A DNA stretch of 64,000 nt from Coniferiporia sulphurascens (GCA_002794785.1 NBBA01000001.1:2914001-2978000); one strand, 5' to 3'. Counted from the stretch's first letter, positions 13,142 through 24,210 are shown. The notes: generated from the letters alone by a model not told the origin. Made by a program: numbers and translations.

Positions 13142-15560
13142 TCATAGTTTACGGCGTTTACCAGAACCTTTTGCATCTACCTGTGCGCTTTTTCTTTTTA
13201 CGCTTTCCACCAGACTACGCAGGCTCTGAGTCCCCACAGTCCCTCCGTTTTTCGAAGGGTACTCTTCTCCAGTAGACGCTTGCCTGTCTATATGCTGCCT
13301 TTTGGTCCGCTCTTCGAGCAGGGCCGCCATGCTTTTCGTCTTCTTGAAGCTAGAGTACCGAAGTTATTAGTTTATGTTCACAGGAGCGCCAGAGAAGTTA
13401 CGCACTGTGGGTCACTGGGGTCGATCGCGAAAGTGTGGTCTTCGTGCAACGCACTGAAACGATCGTCTTTGACATCTATCTGGAAATCTTCCTGAGTTTC
13501 ATCTGGCCCGTTATCCTTGTCCGCCTTCTTCCCTCTCTTCCCCCTCTTCTTCCCCTTCCCCTTCTCCAATTTTAGGATCGACTTCATGTCAAAGTGTTTT
13601 TGTCCAGCGGAGGCATCGTCGGGAGCAACCAAGAGCTCCAGCTCAGCCTCTGTTGCAGGGCGAGCCTCAACCGGACTCTTGCTCCTAGCCTCACGCCCCG
13701 AGCCCTTCTTCCTCGGCTTAGTATCCATACCGTCATTCTCGCTTTCACTGCTGCCATCTCTAACGAAGAACTCATCCTCGACGCCCTTCGCGTTTTTCCC
13801 TTCGGACGGCTTCTGTTCGCCCGTTTTCTCGGTTTTCTCGATCTTCCGTTGCTGTCGCTTCTCCTTCTGCTTTCGCTTGTACTTCTCCAGTGTTGTCTCA
13901 TCGCCGTTGGTGACGTTAGCCTCGCTCAGACCTGGCATGAACGTAATTTCCATGCCTTCTCCCTCTCCGTCCTTGTCATCTCCAAAAGCGTCAGCACCCC
14001 AGCCTTCTGGAAGGTCTCCCTGATCACCGCCAAGTAGCAGCCGCCTGAGCTTCTCTCGCCTCTCCTTACCCTCATCTCCCGGTTTCCTTTCTTCCTCATC
14101 TTCGTCCTCCGAACCTGAAGATGCAATGAATGCTCTGTAGTCACCCTCTTCAATCTCCTTGCGCGACAAAGCTCTTCGCGTGACCTTGTTCCGCTCAGGG
14201 TCATCCTCATCCCAGTTCAGTTTTACTTTGGAATGCCGCAGAGCCTGTGTGGAGAAGTCGAGGCGCTGGTAATCCATGCCGGTTGTCTCGGTCGCAGGCG
14301 TTGCTTCGTCTCTGAGTATTCTGATAAGACACCAGAATGTGAGAGATAACGGTCTATTTCAGTGCTTACCGGAACTCCTCGTCGAAAGTCATGTCGTCTG
14401 GAACAAAGCTTAGATCAAAAACATTGGCCGAACGCTCTAGTTCCGTTCCATCGAGCTCAGATAGTATATGCGATGCCGCCTCGACGGTATTACAAGTGAC
14501 CACAGCATAATAATAGCTATATAAAAAAGCACAGGCAAGAAATAAACACGCGATGCGGCAATTATACAAGTTTGTCTTGCTTACCGAAGTTGCTCCAGCT
14601 GGTACTTTCTCAACGCCTTCTCATCATATTCGTCGCCTTCGTCCTCTTGAATGAGACCGTTTGTCGTGTCATCGTCATCATCCCGTCTGCTTTTCTTGAA
14701 GATCTCCTTTGGAGGGCCCTCGACCTCCTCTTTCTTCATCCTTGCCTTACCGAACTCGGAGGGATATACGCGCACACTGAGAACTTTCCCGCGGACGACT
14801 CTTGCAGTGGAAGAGGCCGCAGCGTTTGCCCCATTACCTGACGATGGGGCGGCATCGGGTACGATAGGGGCGGCTGGGGCGGTAGGCGAAACCAAGGACG
14901 AGAAAATTTTGTACAGGTGGCTGGCGCGGACATGGTGCCAGTCTAGATTGACAACAGCGAGCCTTTTGGTCCTGGCGCCTTCTACGATGTCATCATCTGC
15001 GTGTTCGTTGGCATAGGCAGCAGCCTGTGCGTCGAGGTCTGCATAAGCTTCATCGTTCTCATTGAGATCCACCTCTACGTATTCCTCGTCCGCGAGCACA
15101 GGAATTGGCTGCGAAGCATGATGGCCAAGGACTACCTGGCCGTCATCATCACTCTCAACATCATCGGGGGCCTCCTCGTCTTCCTCGTCGGAGGACTCGA
15201 GGAAGACTTGGCCTCGGGCAAGATCAGGGATGTCTGGGGCGTCTTCATTGGATTGTTGGTCTCCGCTGTCGAGCCGGTAAAAGCGTTTGAGATTATCGCT
15301 CTCATGGCTGTCAGAGATGCGCCGGCCATATTTATCTACGCGAGAGCCTGAGAGCCGAGCCAGTGCGAGAGGGGGATCAATCACAGCTGTTGGAGAATGA
15401 GGGGGTGCTGACACGCACCTTTTGATTTTTTGCCCCGGGTCTTCTTGTCGTTGCCGAGGACGGACTTGAAGCGTTCATCTACGACGACCTTGTGGGCGGC
15501 CCTGCTGGGTTTGCGAAAGCGGGGATCTGTGCGAAGGCGGGCGAAGCGGGGGTCGCTCAT
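13142..15560 (-). CDS. ESF1: Ribosome biogenesis factor ESF1
   Basis: Minus-strand exons 15560-15419, 15347-14585, 14516-14370, 14320-13406, 13349-13142; 724 aa. ESF1 is a nucleolar pre-18S rRNA processing factor. Family features: the start SDPRFARLRTDPRFRKP, a VDKYGRRI block, long acidic tracts, an RRM-like core beginning RLAVVNLDWHHVRASHLYKIF, the segment VPDDMTFDEEFRILRDEA, LDWDE-like text after MDYQRLDFSTQALRHSKVKL, and the C-terminal NUC153 motif DDRFSALHEDHTFAIDP leading into HFKKTKSMAALLEER. The final Lys/Arg-rich tail fits a nucleolar protein. All phases close. It shares a 312-bp upstream region with the divergent peptide-precursor gene. Confidence 0.9.
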
Positions 15561-15872
15561 CGTCGGGGACGGAGGAGGGAGTAGAAATAAAGAATAAATA
15601 AATGCAGTGGGAAGTCGCGACGCGGTTGGCCAGCCGATCGTCTCTATGGACACCGTGGCTGATGCCATCGTGCACGTCCTCCTATAAGTATTTCCTCTCC
15701 TCCCCTCCTCTCCCCCTTTCCCTCAGTCATTGCTGTTGTTGCTGTTGAGCCGTGCTCTTCGTTCTTTCTCTCCTCCTTCTTTCTATTCTACCCCAGACGC
15801 AGGCCGCAGGACGACCTTTCCTCTCTCCAGACACCCTCCTGTTCACGCTTTGACAGCAGCATTACTTTCATT
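15561..15872. promoter_or_regulatory. Divergent promoter region of ESF1 and the repeat-peptide precursor
   Basis: This 312-bp gap lies between two divergent starts. A TATAAG motif at 15683-15688 faces the peptide gene and is followed by a long pyrimidine-rich tract (about 15690-15860) that ends just before its ATG at 15873. A TATA-like box with a CT-rich leader is common for strongly expressed fungal genes, so strong expression of the precursor is an inference. Confidence 0.45.
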
Positions 15873-16927
15873 ATGATTCGCATCACCTCCCTCGCCGTCC
15901 TCGCCGTCTTCGTCGTTGCTCAGGTCCTAGCAGGTCCTATTGCTGTCCCCGCACCTGTGAGCATCGCATACAGTGCTGAAGTGAAATAACTATCCCTAAT
16001 TGCATCATGTCGTAAGCATGATATCGAGGCGCGTTCACCCGCGGCCTTCCAGCCCATTCCCGCATACATCAAGCGCGCTACCACCAACACCATTCCCGCA
16101 GAGGTCCCGACGAAGGCTCCCAATGGCCAAATCGAATTGTACGGCAATGGCAAGCGCGCGACCACCAACACAATCCCTGCAGAGGTCGCCACCAAGGCAC
16201 CTAACGGCCAGATAGAGCTGTACGGGAACGGCAAGCGCGCAACAATCAACACCATCCCCGCTGAGGTCGCCACTAAGGCCCCCAACGGCCAGATCGAGTT
16301 GTACGGCAATGGCAAACGTGCGACTACCAACACGATTCCCGCCGAGGTCGCAACCAAGGCACCTAACGGCCAGATCGAGTTGTATGGAAACGGCAAACGC
16401 GCAACTACCAACACTATTCCAGCTGAGGTAGCAACGAAGGCGCCGAATGGTCAGATTGAACTGTACGGAAATGGCAAGCGCGCAACTACCAACACAATCC
16501 CTGCGGAGGTCGCGACCAAAGCTCCTAATGGTCAAATCGAGCTGTACGGGAATGGCAAACGGGCAACAACCAACACCATCCCCGCTGAGGTCGCTACCAA
16601 GGCCCCTAACGGCCAGATTGAATTGTATGGCAATGGCAAGCGCGCGACCACCAACACGATCCCCGCCGAAGTTGCGACCAAAGCACCCAATGGCCAGATC
16701 GAGTTGTACGGAAATGGCAAACGCGCAACTACCAACACAATTCCTGCCGAGGTAGCGACGAAAGCACCTAACGGCCAGATCGAGTTGTATGGGAATGGCA
16801 AGCGTGCAAACGCCAACACAATTCCCGCTGAGGTTGCCACCAAGGCTCCGTTAGTATATTTGTATATCCTTCTGAAGTGCGATCTGACGAATATGTTTCT
16901 AGCAATGGGCAAATCGAGCTGTACTAG
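15873..16927 (+). CDS. Secreted Kex2-type repeat peptide precursor (ten copies)
   Basis: Exons 15873-15956, 16029-16849 and 16903-16927 give 309 aa. Residues 1-20 are a clear signal peptide (MIRITSLAVLAVFVVAQVLA). A short pro-region follows to residue 42. From residue 43 there are nine full 27-aa units, each starting KRATTNTIPAEV and ending IELYGNG, plus a tenth, 24-aa copy that stops at IELY. Every unit opens with Lys-Arg, the site cut by the Golgi protease Kex2, so the product is predicted to be ten nearly identical peptides of up to 25 aa. Copies differ mainly at synonymous sites; amino-acid changes are few (Ala to Pro in copy 1, Thr to Ile in copy 3, ANAN in copy 10). This layout is shared by fungal pheromone, repellent and dikaritin-type precursors. 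No tailoring enzyme lies nearby. Function unknown. Confidence 0.85.
16071..16849 (+). repeat. Tandem 81-bp coding repeat, about 9.6 copies
   Basis: Units start at 16071, 16152, 16233, 16314, 16395, 16476, 16557, 16638, 16719 and 16800, each exactly 81 bp. The last is cut by an intron at 16850 and finished in the next exon. The units are similar, not identical, at DNA level, and most differences fall on third codon positions. They produce long open frames on the opposite strand that are shadows. Confidence 0.95.
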
Positions 16928-17163
16928 GGGGTTTTCGGGTCTGCACATGTCGACGTTACTTTTCCTTAGAGGGCGCTTCGAGTCATAATTGAAATGCATT
17001 GCCGGGAGGGTTGGACACTGGCTTGCGGTTCTGTACCTTTATCTTTGTTAGTTATATTCTTCCGTCTACGCCGCACATCTGTCGTTCTTCAGCACAACAT
17101 TGCTTTTCTTGACTCACAAATCTACTTCGCGCGTGATCGACCGATGGACGGAGGTAAACATGC

Positions 17164-17723
17164 TCAGGCTGCTGTGTTTGCCTTCCACTCTGCGTCCTCT
17201 TCTCGTGCGCCATCGTAATATTCCTTCTTCCATATCTGTGCCTTCAGCTTCACTTCCTCAAGTATGAACTCGCATGCTCGGAATGCCTCTTTCCGGTGCG
17301 GAGAGGAGACGGCTATGACGATGGAAGGCTCGCCTGCGGGCACTGTCCCAAGGCGATGGTACAGCGCGCAATGGATGAGAGAGGGTGCCGCCGGGTCGTG
17401 ATCGGAGCGTGATACCGACGACCGCGCAGCGCGTAAGATGCTAGCCATGGTCTTTATCGCGAGCTTGCTATATGCCTGGTATTCTAGACGTGTAACGACC
17501 TTGCCTGCCGGGATACGCTGAGACGCTATCGATGCAGTACATGACTGAACCGACCTTTGAATGAGTTGCGCGTCGTCCCGACGAAGATGGCCTTTGCACC
17601 AGCCGCATCACTGCTGACTGAGTCGACGATGGCGGATGTGTCGAGAGGGTCGTAGGTGAGCGCACAAACCGAGCCGTCCTCAGTTACGACTCGGGCTGCG
17701 GTCGACGCGGGAGGCGGGAGCAT
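17164..17723 (-). CDS. MOCS2B: Molybdopterin synthase catalytic subunit (MoaE/MOCS2B)
   Basis: Exons 17723-17555 and 17504-17164 give 169 aa. MoaE-type proteins pair with the small sulfur carrier MoaD/MOCS2A to put the dithiolene sulfurs into precursor Z, forming molybdopterin for enzymes such as nitrate reductase. Visible motifs: AIFVGTTRNSFKG, then VTRLEYQAYSKLA, the loop HRLGTVPAGE, VAVSSPHRKEAF and the C-terminal catalytic-lysine block QIWKKEYYDG. The intron (phase 1) joins FKG to KVV exactly as in the family. The start lies 83 bp from the divergent pseudouridine-metabolism gene, so the two share a very short promoter. Confidence 0.9.
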
Positions 17724-17806
17724 TGAAGTGTGGTCCTGATCGGCGTCGCGTCTGGTTGCTGTAGATATAAATATAATATTTCGAGCCTCGCCGTCGTCCC
17801 GCCCTC
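17724..17806. promoter_or_regulatory. Compact bidirectional promoter (83 bp)
   Basis: Only 83 bp separate the ATGs of the MoaE-type gene and the pseudouridine gene. The stretch holds an AT-rich core (about 17760-17780, TATAAATATAATATTT) that could serve both directions. This is inferred from spacing and composition. Confidence 0.5.
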
Positions 17807-20800
17807 ATGTCGCTCTCCCGTGGCCTCAGCCTCGCAACTAAACGGGCACGACCGTATGTCAGGCACTCGTCGGCGCTCGCAGACTCTCTAGTACGTGCCT
17901 TGAAGCGCGAAGCAGCCGTCGACGTGCACCCAGAGGTCCAGGACGCGCTTGCCGCTCGCAGACCCGTCGTCGCTCTCGAGACCGCGTTGGTCACCAACGG
18001 CGTCGCTCCACCGACAAATCTCAAGATCGCTCGCAGGCTTGAGGCTATCGTGCGTGAGCAGGGTGCCGTACCAGCGACAATCGGCATCGTCGACGGCAGG
18101 GTGAAGATTGGTCTCCAGAATTTTGAGCTCGAGAGACTCGCGGATACAGACAGAAATAAAGGCATCGTCAAGGTTCCGTACTCTACATTTGAAGCCTTGC
18201 GTTGCACCTAAAGGCGAAAATTTGCAGGTCTCTCGCCGCGACATTGGCCCCGCTATAGCTCTGAGGAAGGATGGCGGCACAACGATATGTTCGACACTGA
18301 TTTTCGCACACTTGGCTGGAATCAAAGTGATTGCTACAGGAGGGTTAGCAGTCGTTTGTCCTGCAGAACTGAAGTAGATACTGAAATATTTCTAGCCTTG
18401 GAGGTGTGCATCGTGGAGGGGAAACCAGTAACTCATCAATCCTCCGAATGTGAACCTTCCCTCTGGTATTGACTGTCGGATTTTATAGCTATGGACGTGT
18501 CTGCCGATTTACACGAGCTCGCAAGATGTGCTGTTGGCGTTGTATCTTGCGGAGTGAAATCTATCTTGGATATAGGAAGGTACACGCCCCCTTAGCGCTC
18601 TGATTATCCAGTCTGACATTTCATCCCGGGATCTCAGGACTTTGGAATACCTCGTAATTCTCATACTTTTAACCTTTGATATCCTGTCTAACTCATGTGC
18701 GGCTAGGAAACACTCGGTGTTCCCGTAGTGACGTACGGAGAAACATCTAATTTCCCTGCGTTTTACTGCGGACAGAGCAACTTCAAGGTGCAGTTACGAG
18801 ACTCATCTTCGTCGGTGCTGTCCGAGCTAAATTTTGAACAGACAAGTTGGAAGGTTAATGATCCACGCACTGCGGCCGAGGTGTTAGGTATGTAAAGCAT
18901 GCGGTAGAGACGAGTTTAGAACTCATTTCTAAGTTACCCTACAGATTCGCAGTGGCGCATGGGGATGCATAATGGTACTTTGTTTGCCGCCCCAATGCCT
19001 GAAGCGAACGCAGAGCAGGGGGAGGAAATAAATGCGGCTGTCACTCAGGCAATCCGGGAATCTGAAGAAAATGGTATCAGCAAGAATGGAAAAGAGGTCA
19101 CTCCGTGGCTCCTTGCTCGGGTAGTTGAGTTGACCGGTGGTAAATCCTTGCAAAGCAGTACGTCCTCTCGTTTCAAAAATACTTCTCGGGTTGCTAACGA
19201 CGGTACTTACAGATCTCGCCCTGCTTGAGAATACCGCTGTTATTGGTAAGATTCGTAAAGAGCATTTCGAGCGTTTAGCCGAACTGACCACTTCAATGTT
19301 TTGCTATCTATAGGCGGTCAAATTGCGGTAGAGTATGCAAAATTACAAGACCGATTACAAGACACTACTAGTGAACCCGTAAGAACTGCATGCTGAATGT
19401 AGTATAATCTGGCAATAAACTATTTGATCTTTTCAACAGCTGAAAAGGTCAGCAAATACACCTCTCTTGTCCTCGTCTGACACAACACGTAAGTTTGATG
19501 TTGACCGTCAACCACAATCGCAAGAACGAAGCAATGGAGTTTCTGAAAGCAACGTATGAAGTAGTTATTTGTCAGAGGTACTATAGACTACTTACCACTC
19601 CCCCCTGCCCAGGTGCCTCTGAAGCTAATTGTTGTGGGGGCATCAGCTATCGACATCACAGGAAAAGCTGCGCCTGATGGATCCAACAGGCCCACTAAAG
19701 TCGCGAAGACGACAGCGCCGGGTACGATCTCTTTGACTGTCGGAGGCGTAGCAAGGAACATCGCCGAGGCGGCGCATCGTGTTTTATCATCTGGACCTGA
19801 GGGCAACTTTCATGACACGTTGCTTGTGTCCCCTGTCGGTCGAGATGAGTTTGCACCGTTCCTGCTCAATGAACACGCCCGACTGGGGATGCGGAGTGAC
19901 GGGTTTCTCCATATGGAACATGGCAGGACAGCGGTCTGTGATCTGGTACTCGACGAATCCGGAGCACTCGTAGGTGGAATAGCGGATATGGATATTATCC
20001 GTGATATCCCCGAAGATGCGGTAAGTTCACGCACGAAACCCATCCCGCTCCCCACGCCCACTCCTTAATCTTGATTATTCCAGGTAACCAAACGTCTTAA
20101 GGACGAAAACCCGACTCTGGTTGCGATGGACGGGAACACATCCCCTTCAACCCTTTCAGCAATTTTGGCCGAATGTTGTGATCGCAAGAATCCGGTGCCA
20201 TGTAAGTTCGAGCTTCCGATTATCATTTGTTATAATGAACCTACCTCACTCTGCAAAAATCCAAGCTTTCTTGTGAGACGACCGCATTTGTTGCCTGCCT
20301 AGCCTCCACTAACCTCTGTGATCGTACAAATCTTCATGCAGCGAACCAACATCAGTGACAAAATCAACGTCTATCTTTCCTGCGATTCTGCAACAGCTAG
20401 CGAAAAATAGGAAGGACACTACACGGTCTCCTGTGACATACGCCTCTCCCAATCTCCTTGAACTCTCCCACATGTACCGCGAGGCGGACTCGGAAGCTTG
20501 CGGTCTCATGAGCCACCCGATCTGGTGGGATACCATCAACAGCTTTGGTCTCGGTTCGGGTTGGCGTATGGATCTTGATCATCTTGCAAGGCAGCCCGCC
20601 TGTCCAAGCGGGAGTAAGGGCGATCTCTCCTTCCTCGTAAATGACGGAGTTGGGCAGATGGCCATAAACTTGCTACCATTTTTTCAGAATCTTGTCATCA
20701 AGTGCGGCGAGAGAGGTGTCATTGTCGTGATGAGAATTTCCGGGGATGATGTCGAAAACGCGGCTTGGGCAGACAAACGGAGCAACTGGTTGAAACGGTA

Positions 20801-21074
20801 TGTTGTCGCAAAGGGGCTTCAATCCAAGGAAATCGTGGTCTTAAAGCACTTCCCTGCTATACCCATGGCGAGAGACGAGGTTATAAGCGACACAGGCGCA
20901 GGCGATTCACTAGTAGGCGCGCTATGTGCTTCTATAGTTGTCGACCCGTCGACATTTCACCATGCGACAAAGCTAGACACAGCGATCCGACTTGCTCAAG
21001 AAGCTGCTGTCCTTTCCCTGCGTAGCACGAGGGCAGTTTCGCCTTTACTCGGAAAAGACAAGACTAGCTACTAG
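17807..21074 (+). CDS. Bifunctional pseudouridine-5'-phosphate glycosidase / PfkB-type kinase
   Basis: Sixteen exons: 17807-18172, 18228-18343, 18396-18427, 18489-18579, 18638-18653, 18707-18787, 18842-18887, 18945-19157, 19213-19245, 19314-19378, 19440-19488, 19525-19553, 19613-20020, 20084-20201, 20266-20272, 20342-21074; 800 aa with all phases closed. The N-terminal half is a PsuG-type lyase (AVPATIGIVDGRVKIGL, SRRDIGPAI, KVIATGGLGGVHRGGE, VSCGVKSILDIGRTLEYLE, WLLARVVELTGG) that splits pseudouridine 5'-phosphate to uracil and ribose 5-phosphate. The C-terminal half is a PfkB sugar/nucleoside kinase (LIVVGASAIDI, FFEPTSVTKS, signature DTGAGDSLVGAL), expected to phosphorylate pseudouridine. 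The fusion is standard in fungi. A basic N-terminus may be a mitochondrial signal. The usual ETxLxxHG motif reads ETALVTNG here. The linker exon 19525-19553 is the least certain. Confidence 0.88.
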
Positions 21075-21090
21075 ATGCTCCTCAATGTTT

Positions 21091-23647
21091 TCATTGAGAG
21101 TAAGCTTTTATTGGTTCGTCGACGGGCAATGGGCCGACGGCGACGTGCTCTCTGGCCTTCCGGCGCAGTTCTTTGTCAGTTAGTTTTGCCTCCTTTAGCA
21201 TAACTTTAACCTTCTTAGCGAAACGAGCCTGCAATGCGTTCAGCCGCGTTCCATGAGATAATTACATATATAATCACCTGTGCACCGTGCTTTAGCCGTG
21301 TTATTATATTAGCAGCTTGTCCTTTGGTCAAATTCGCCATATCAACGGGACCATCCATGTTTTGCTTCTTTAATGATTCAAATCTCTTTGATAGCATGTC
21401 TTTCTGACTTTGTGAGGCAGGATGTTTCCGCCATTTTGCTGATCGAAACAGTCTAAACAAGAATTAAACCATAAGAAAAGTTGCAACCGGAGAGCAGGCT
21501 TTGCGCACCCAGCCGCAAGACCTCCAAAAACCACCTTGCTCGTAGCATACTTATCACAGCCTCGGACGGCATCATCAAGAGTTTTTGCCGCCAAAATATT
21601 TCGAGGTCGCCTAAAGCGGGATTTTCCAAAACCTACTTGCGACTCCCATGCGGGTATGACTTCAACAAACTGACCGAGGTACATACTTTCACCTGCTATC
21701 AGTCAGTCGTGCACGTTCAAATGCAAGAGAATTAAAACGTACCATCTTCGGCAGACGCAGGCTCAATTCTTATGTATCCTTTTCCCATACACTCAAGGAT
21801 ATAGACTTCGCCACCGCAGCCCACCCACGCGTGACGACTCAGATTTGCTATATGCGGGGCTCCAGATGCATCTTGTATGAGGTCAAAAGGATTGTCGTAG
21901 TCCACGAACGTGACGGAGGTGGGGTCTGGAACGTCAGCACTATCGTTACCCGCACCGCCGAAGATCGCGGCTGCTCGTTTCTCGAGCGTCTCCGTCGTTT
22001 CGCCTGGATTAGTTTGTCAGAGTGTCGCAACATCAACATTGTGTTCAAGGCCTACCATCTACCATCTCGTTGGGATCCAAACCAAATAACGTTGGGGTAG
22101 ACATGATTCCAGATACTCGAGCTGTGCTGTCCACGAAATCGATGATATGACAGTCAATTTTTCCTGTTTGCGGAGACAGTCGCATGCCTCTACCAATCTG
22201 ACACAGATGTTTACAACCGCCATGATTCGACCTGAGACTACAAGGCACTTGCCATTTGAGCGAACATATTCTTGGACCGAGTCGGTTTCGCCACAACCAC
22301 GCAATCAATATTGGGGATATCAGTTCCTTCAGTCAAAATTGCTAAAATCCCAGTTATCGGATGTCAGCCGAGAATTAGAGGCTCGTACTGACCAACATTA
22401 AGAAGCACGGGGAATTCGCCCGCCCTGAACGCATCAATCACTGCTTTTCTTTCCGCTGCTGGTGTGCCCGCATAAACGTAGCGTGCATCGACACCCGCCT
22501 CTCTGAAGGCGTTCGTCAAATCCTTCAGATGCAGAAGATTAACACAAAATACGAGGGTCGATCGCCGAGACGCTGCATACATTTATTAGTATATTCGGTA
22601 TCAGCAGGAGCAGATCTATCGTACTTACAAGCCTTGTCAAGCCAACTTTGTACAACCAGCTTATTAATGCTTTCGGTGTTAATCACATGAGCCAGACTCG
22701 TCGGGTTGAATTCACCAGAACGCGTATTTATAGTGACCTCGCTGAGGTTAAGCTCGGCTTTGACCGATGTAAAGCGTACATTGCAGAGCCTGTATCAGGT
22801 CGATCAGTCTACTGGTTTACTTTAAGAAAGTACAATTCTTACCATCGCTCTTTAATCATTTCCAGAAAATCACGATGGTACACTATGCGCTGGAACACGG
22901 AACCAAGTGCAAGACCATCATGCCGGCTGAAAGTTGCAGAAAAACCTATGATCGGAATGGCGTGGGGGAGCTCCGGAGGAGGAAAGTCTACGTCGGGGTG
23001 GCGAATATTTGCGTCAAAATGTGAAAGTATTTTACGGTACCTGAGGCCCAGGTCAGCAAAAGATTGCCTCAAGGGAACGCAAAACGTACGAAGGCGCTGC
23101 AGCATGATGAGCTTCATCTACTATCACACACTTCAGTTTGCTCGCTTGGAATTTTGCTATTCTATCTTCACGAAGCAGACTCTGGTAAGTCGCAACAGTC
23201 CTTTACATGAAAGTGAGTCCCAAACACTGCCAGACGGAAAATACAGCCTCACACGTCCGCTGCGCCTGTAGCTTTGTTTTTCACTCCTTGATCAATTTCT
23301 ACAATCAGGCCGGGGAACATCTTTTTCACCTGCTCAGCGGACTGCCTTGCGAGTTCGACACTGTTCACTATAATCAACGCCCTTTCTGCGCCGGGACTCT
23401 GCGGCGGAGCATGGAGCATTGATATTAGTGAGACGAATACAGTTGTCTTTCCCGAGCCTGTTGGGAGAGATATGCCAATACGTGTGGTGCCTGACTCGCG
23501 GAGCGCTTCGAGGCAAGCTTGCAAACAAGTCTCCTGGTACGGGCGTAACTGAACCGGTCCATGACCAGCATTTGAAGAAAGAGTATTCAAGTCTCTACGA
23601 CATCGCCGCAGATAGGTTTGAGCTCGCCAGAGGAGAAGCGTACGCAT
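21091..23647 (-). CDS. IRC3: IRC3-like mitochondrial DEAD/DEAH-box helicase
   Basis: Exons 23647-23253, 23200-23090, 23040-22843, 22789-22629, 22572-22393, 22341-22253, 22197-22056, 22003-21743, 21692-21509, 21452-21278, 21228-21091; 677 aa. A basic N-terminus fits a mitochondrial presequence. Helicase motifs: [10 protein letters not shown], Walker A PTGSGKT, DEAHH (motif II), GFSATF (III), [13 protein letters not shown] (IV), [10 protein letters not shown] (V) and [11 protein letters not shown] (VI). Family members act on branched mitochondrial DNA. The intron at 22198-22252 has a GC donor (GCAAGT) between QM and IGRGMR. The exon 9 acceptor is a tandem TAGCAG, giving EDGES or EDAGES. Its stop is 16 bp from that of the convergent pseudouridine gene. 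Confidence 0.88.
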
Positions 23648-24210
23648 GTGAACATACGGGGAAACTTGAAGCTGAGTGCGCCAAATAATTTATATTCACG
23701 CTTAAAGGTGAGACCGAAAAAGGAAACTTTGGGCAAGCAAGTACATACTAATAGCCGGATACTGTACATCATTCTGTCCCTCGTCCACAGTATAATATCC
23801 CCCCCGGAACAGCGTCAAATACAACCTAGCATGCAACAGGCAGAGCCTACAGGAAATCACTAATGTAGTTGTTTATTGTACAAGCCGGCCGACTCTCCCT
23901 GATTACAAAACAAGTTTATTAACAGTGGCCTTACTTGAACATTGCAACGCCATATCTCCACTACAACCAGTTTTGATGGCTCATTCATCACCTAGTAGTA
24001 ATTTCCCTGTGTTGAAGCTTGGAATTGCGATCTGTAAGTAGGGGTCACTTCGTAATAGAGGTCATACAATGGCGGTGTGTATAATTCGCTGTAAATACAT
24101 TTCGCTACATTTTTACCGTTTGTTGTTTGGTTCTACGGGGACAACTTAGTAGACCAATTGAGACAAGACTCGAAGTCTTTCTCAGAAGCGCAGATAATGT
24201 TCTGATTTTC
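23648..24210. other. Intergenic region, no gene seen
   Basis: This 563-bp stretch lies upstream of the helicase gene and downstream of the NudC gene, both on the minus strand. Reading frames here are short and unlike any family I know. No RNA gene, repeat or clear promoter element was recognised. Confidence 0.5.

Noticed and set aside
16071..16849. CRISPR-like array
   Set aside because: The units are directly adjacent with no spacers and encode a conserved peptide in one frame.
15920..16999. Long minus-strand and alternate-frame open frames across the 81-bp repeats
   Set aside because: The unit is 81 bp, a multiple of three, so any frame without a stop in one unit stays open through all. 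They have no signal peptide or codon pattern and mirror the real plus-strand gene.
20202..20272. Reading the pseudouridine kinase straight through 20202 instead of using a 7-nt exon
   Set aside because: The frame is open there, but the next junction is then out of phase and leads to a stop, and the conserved FFEPTS motif is lost.
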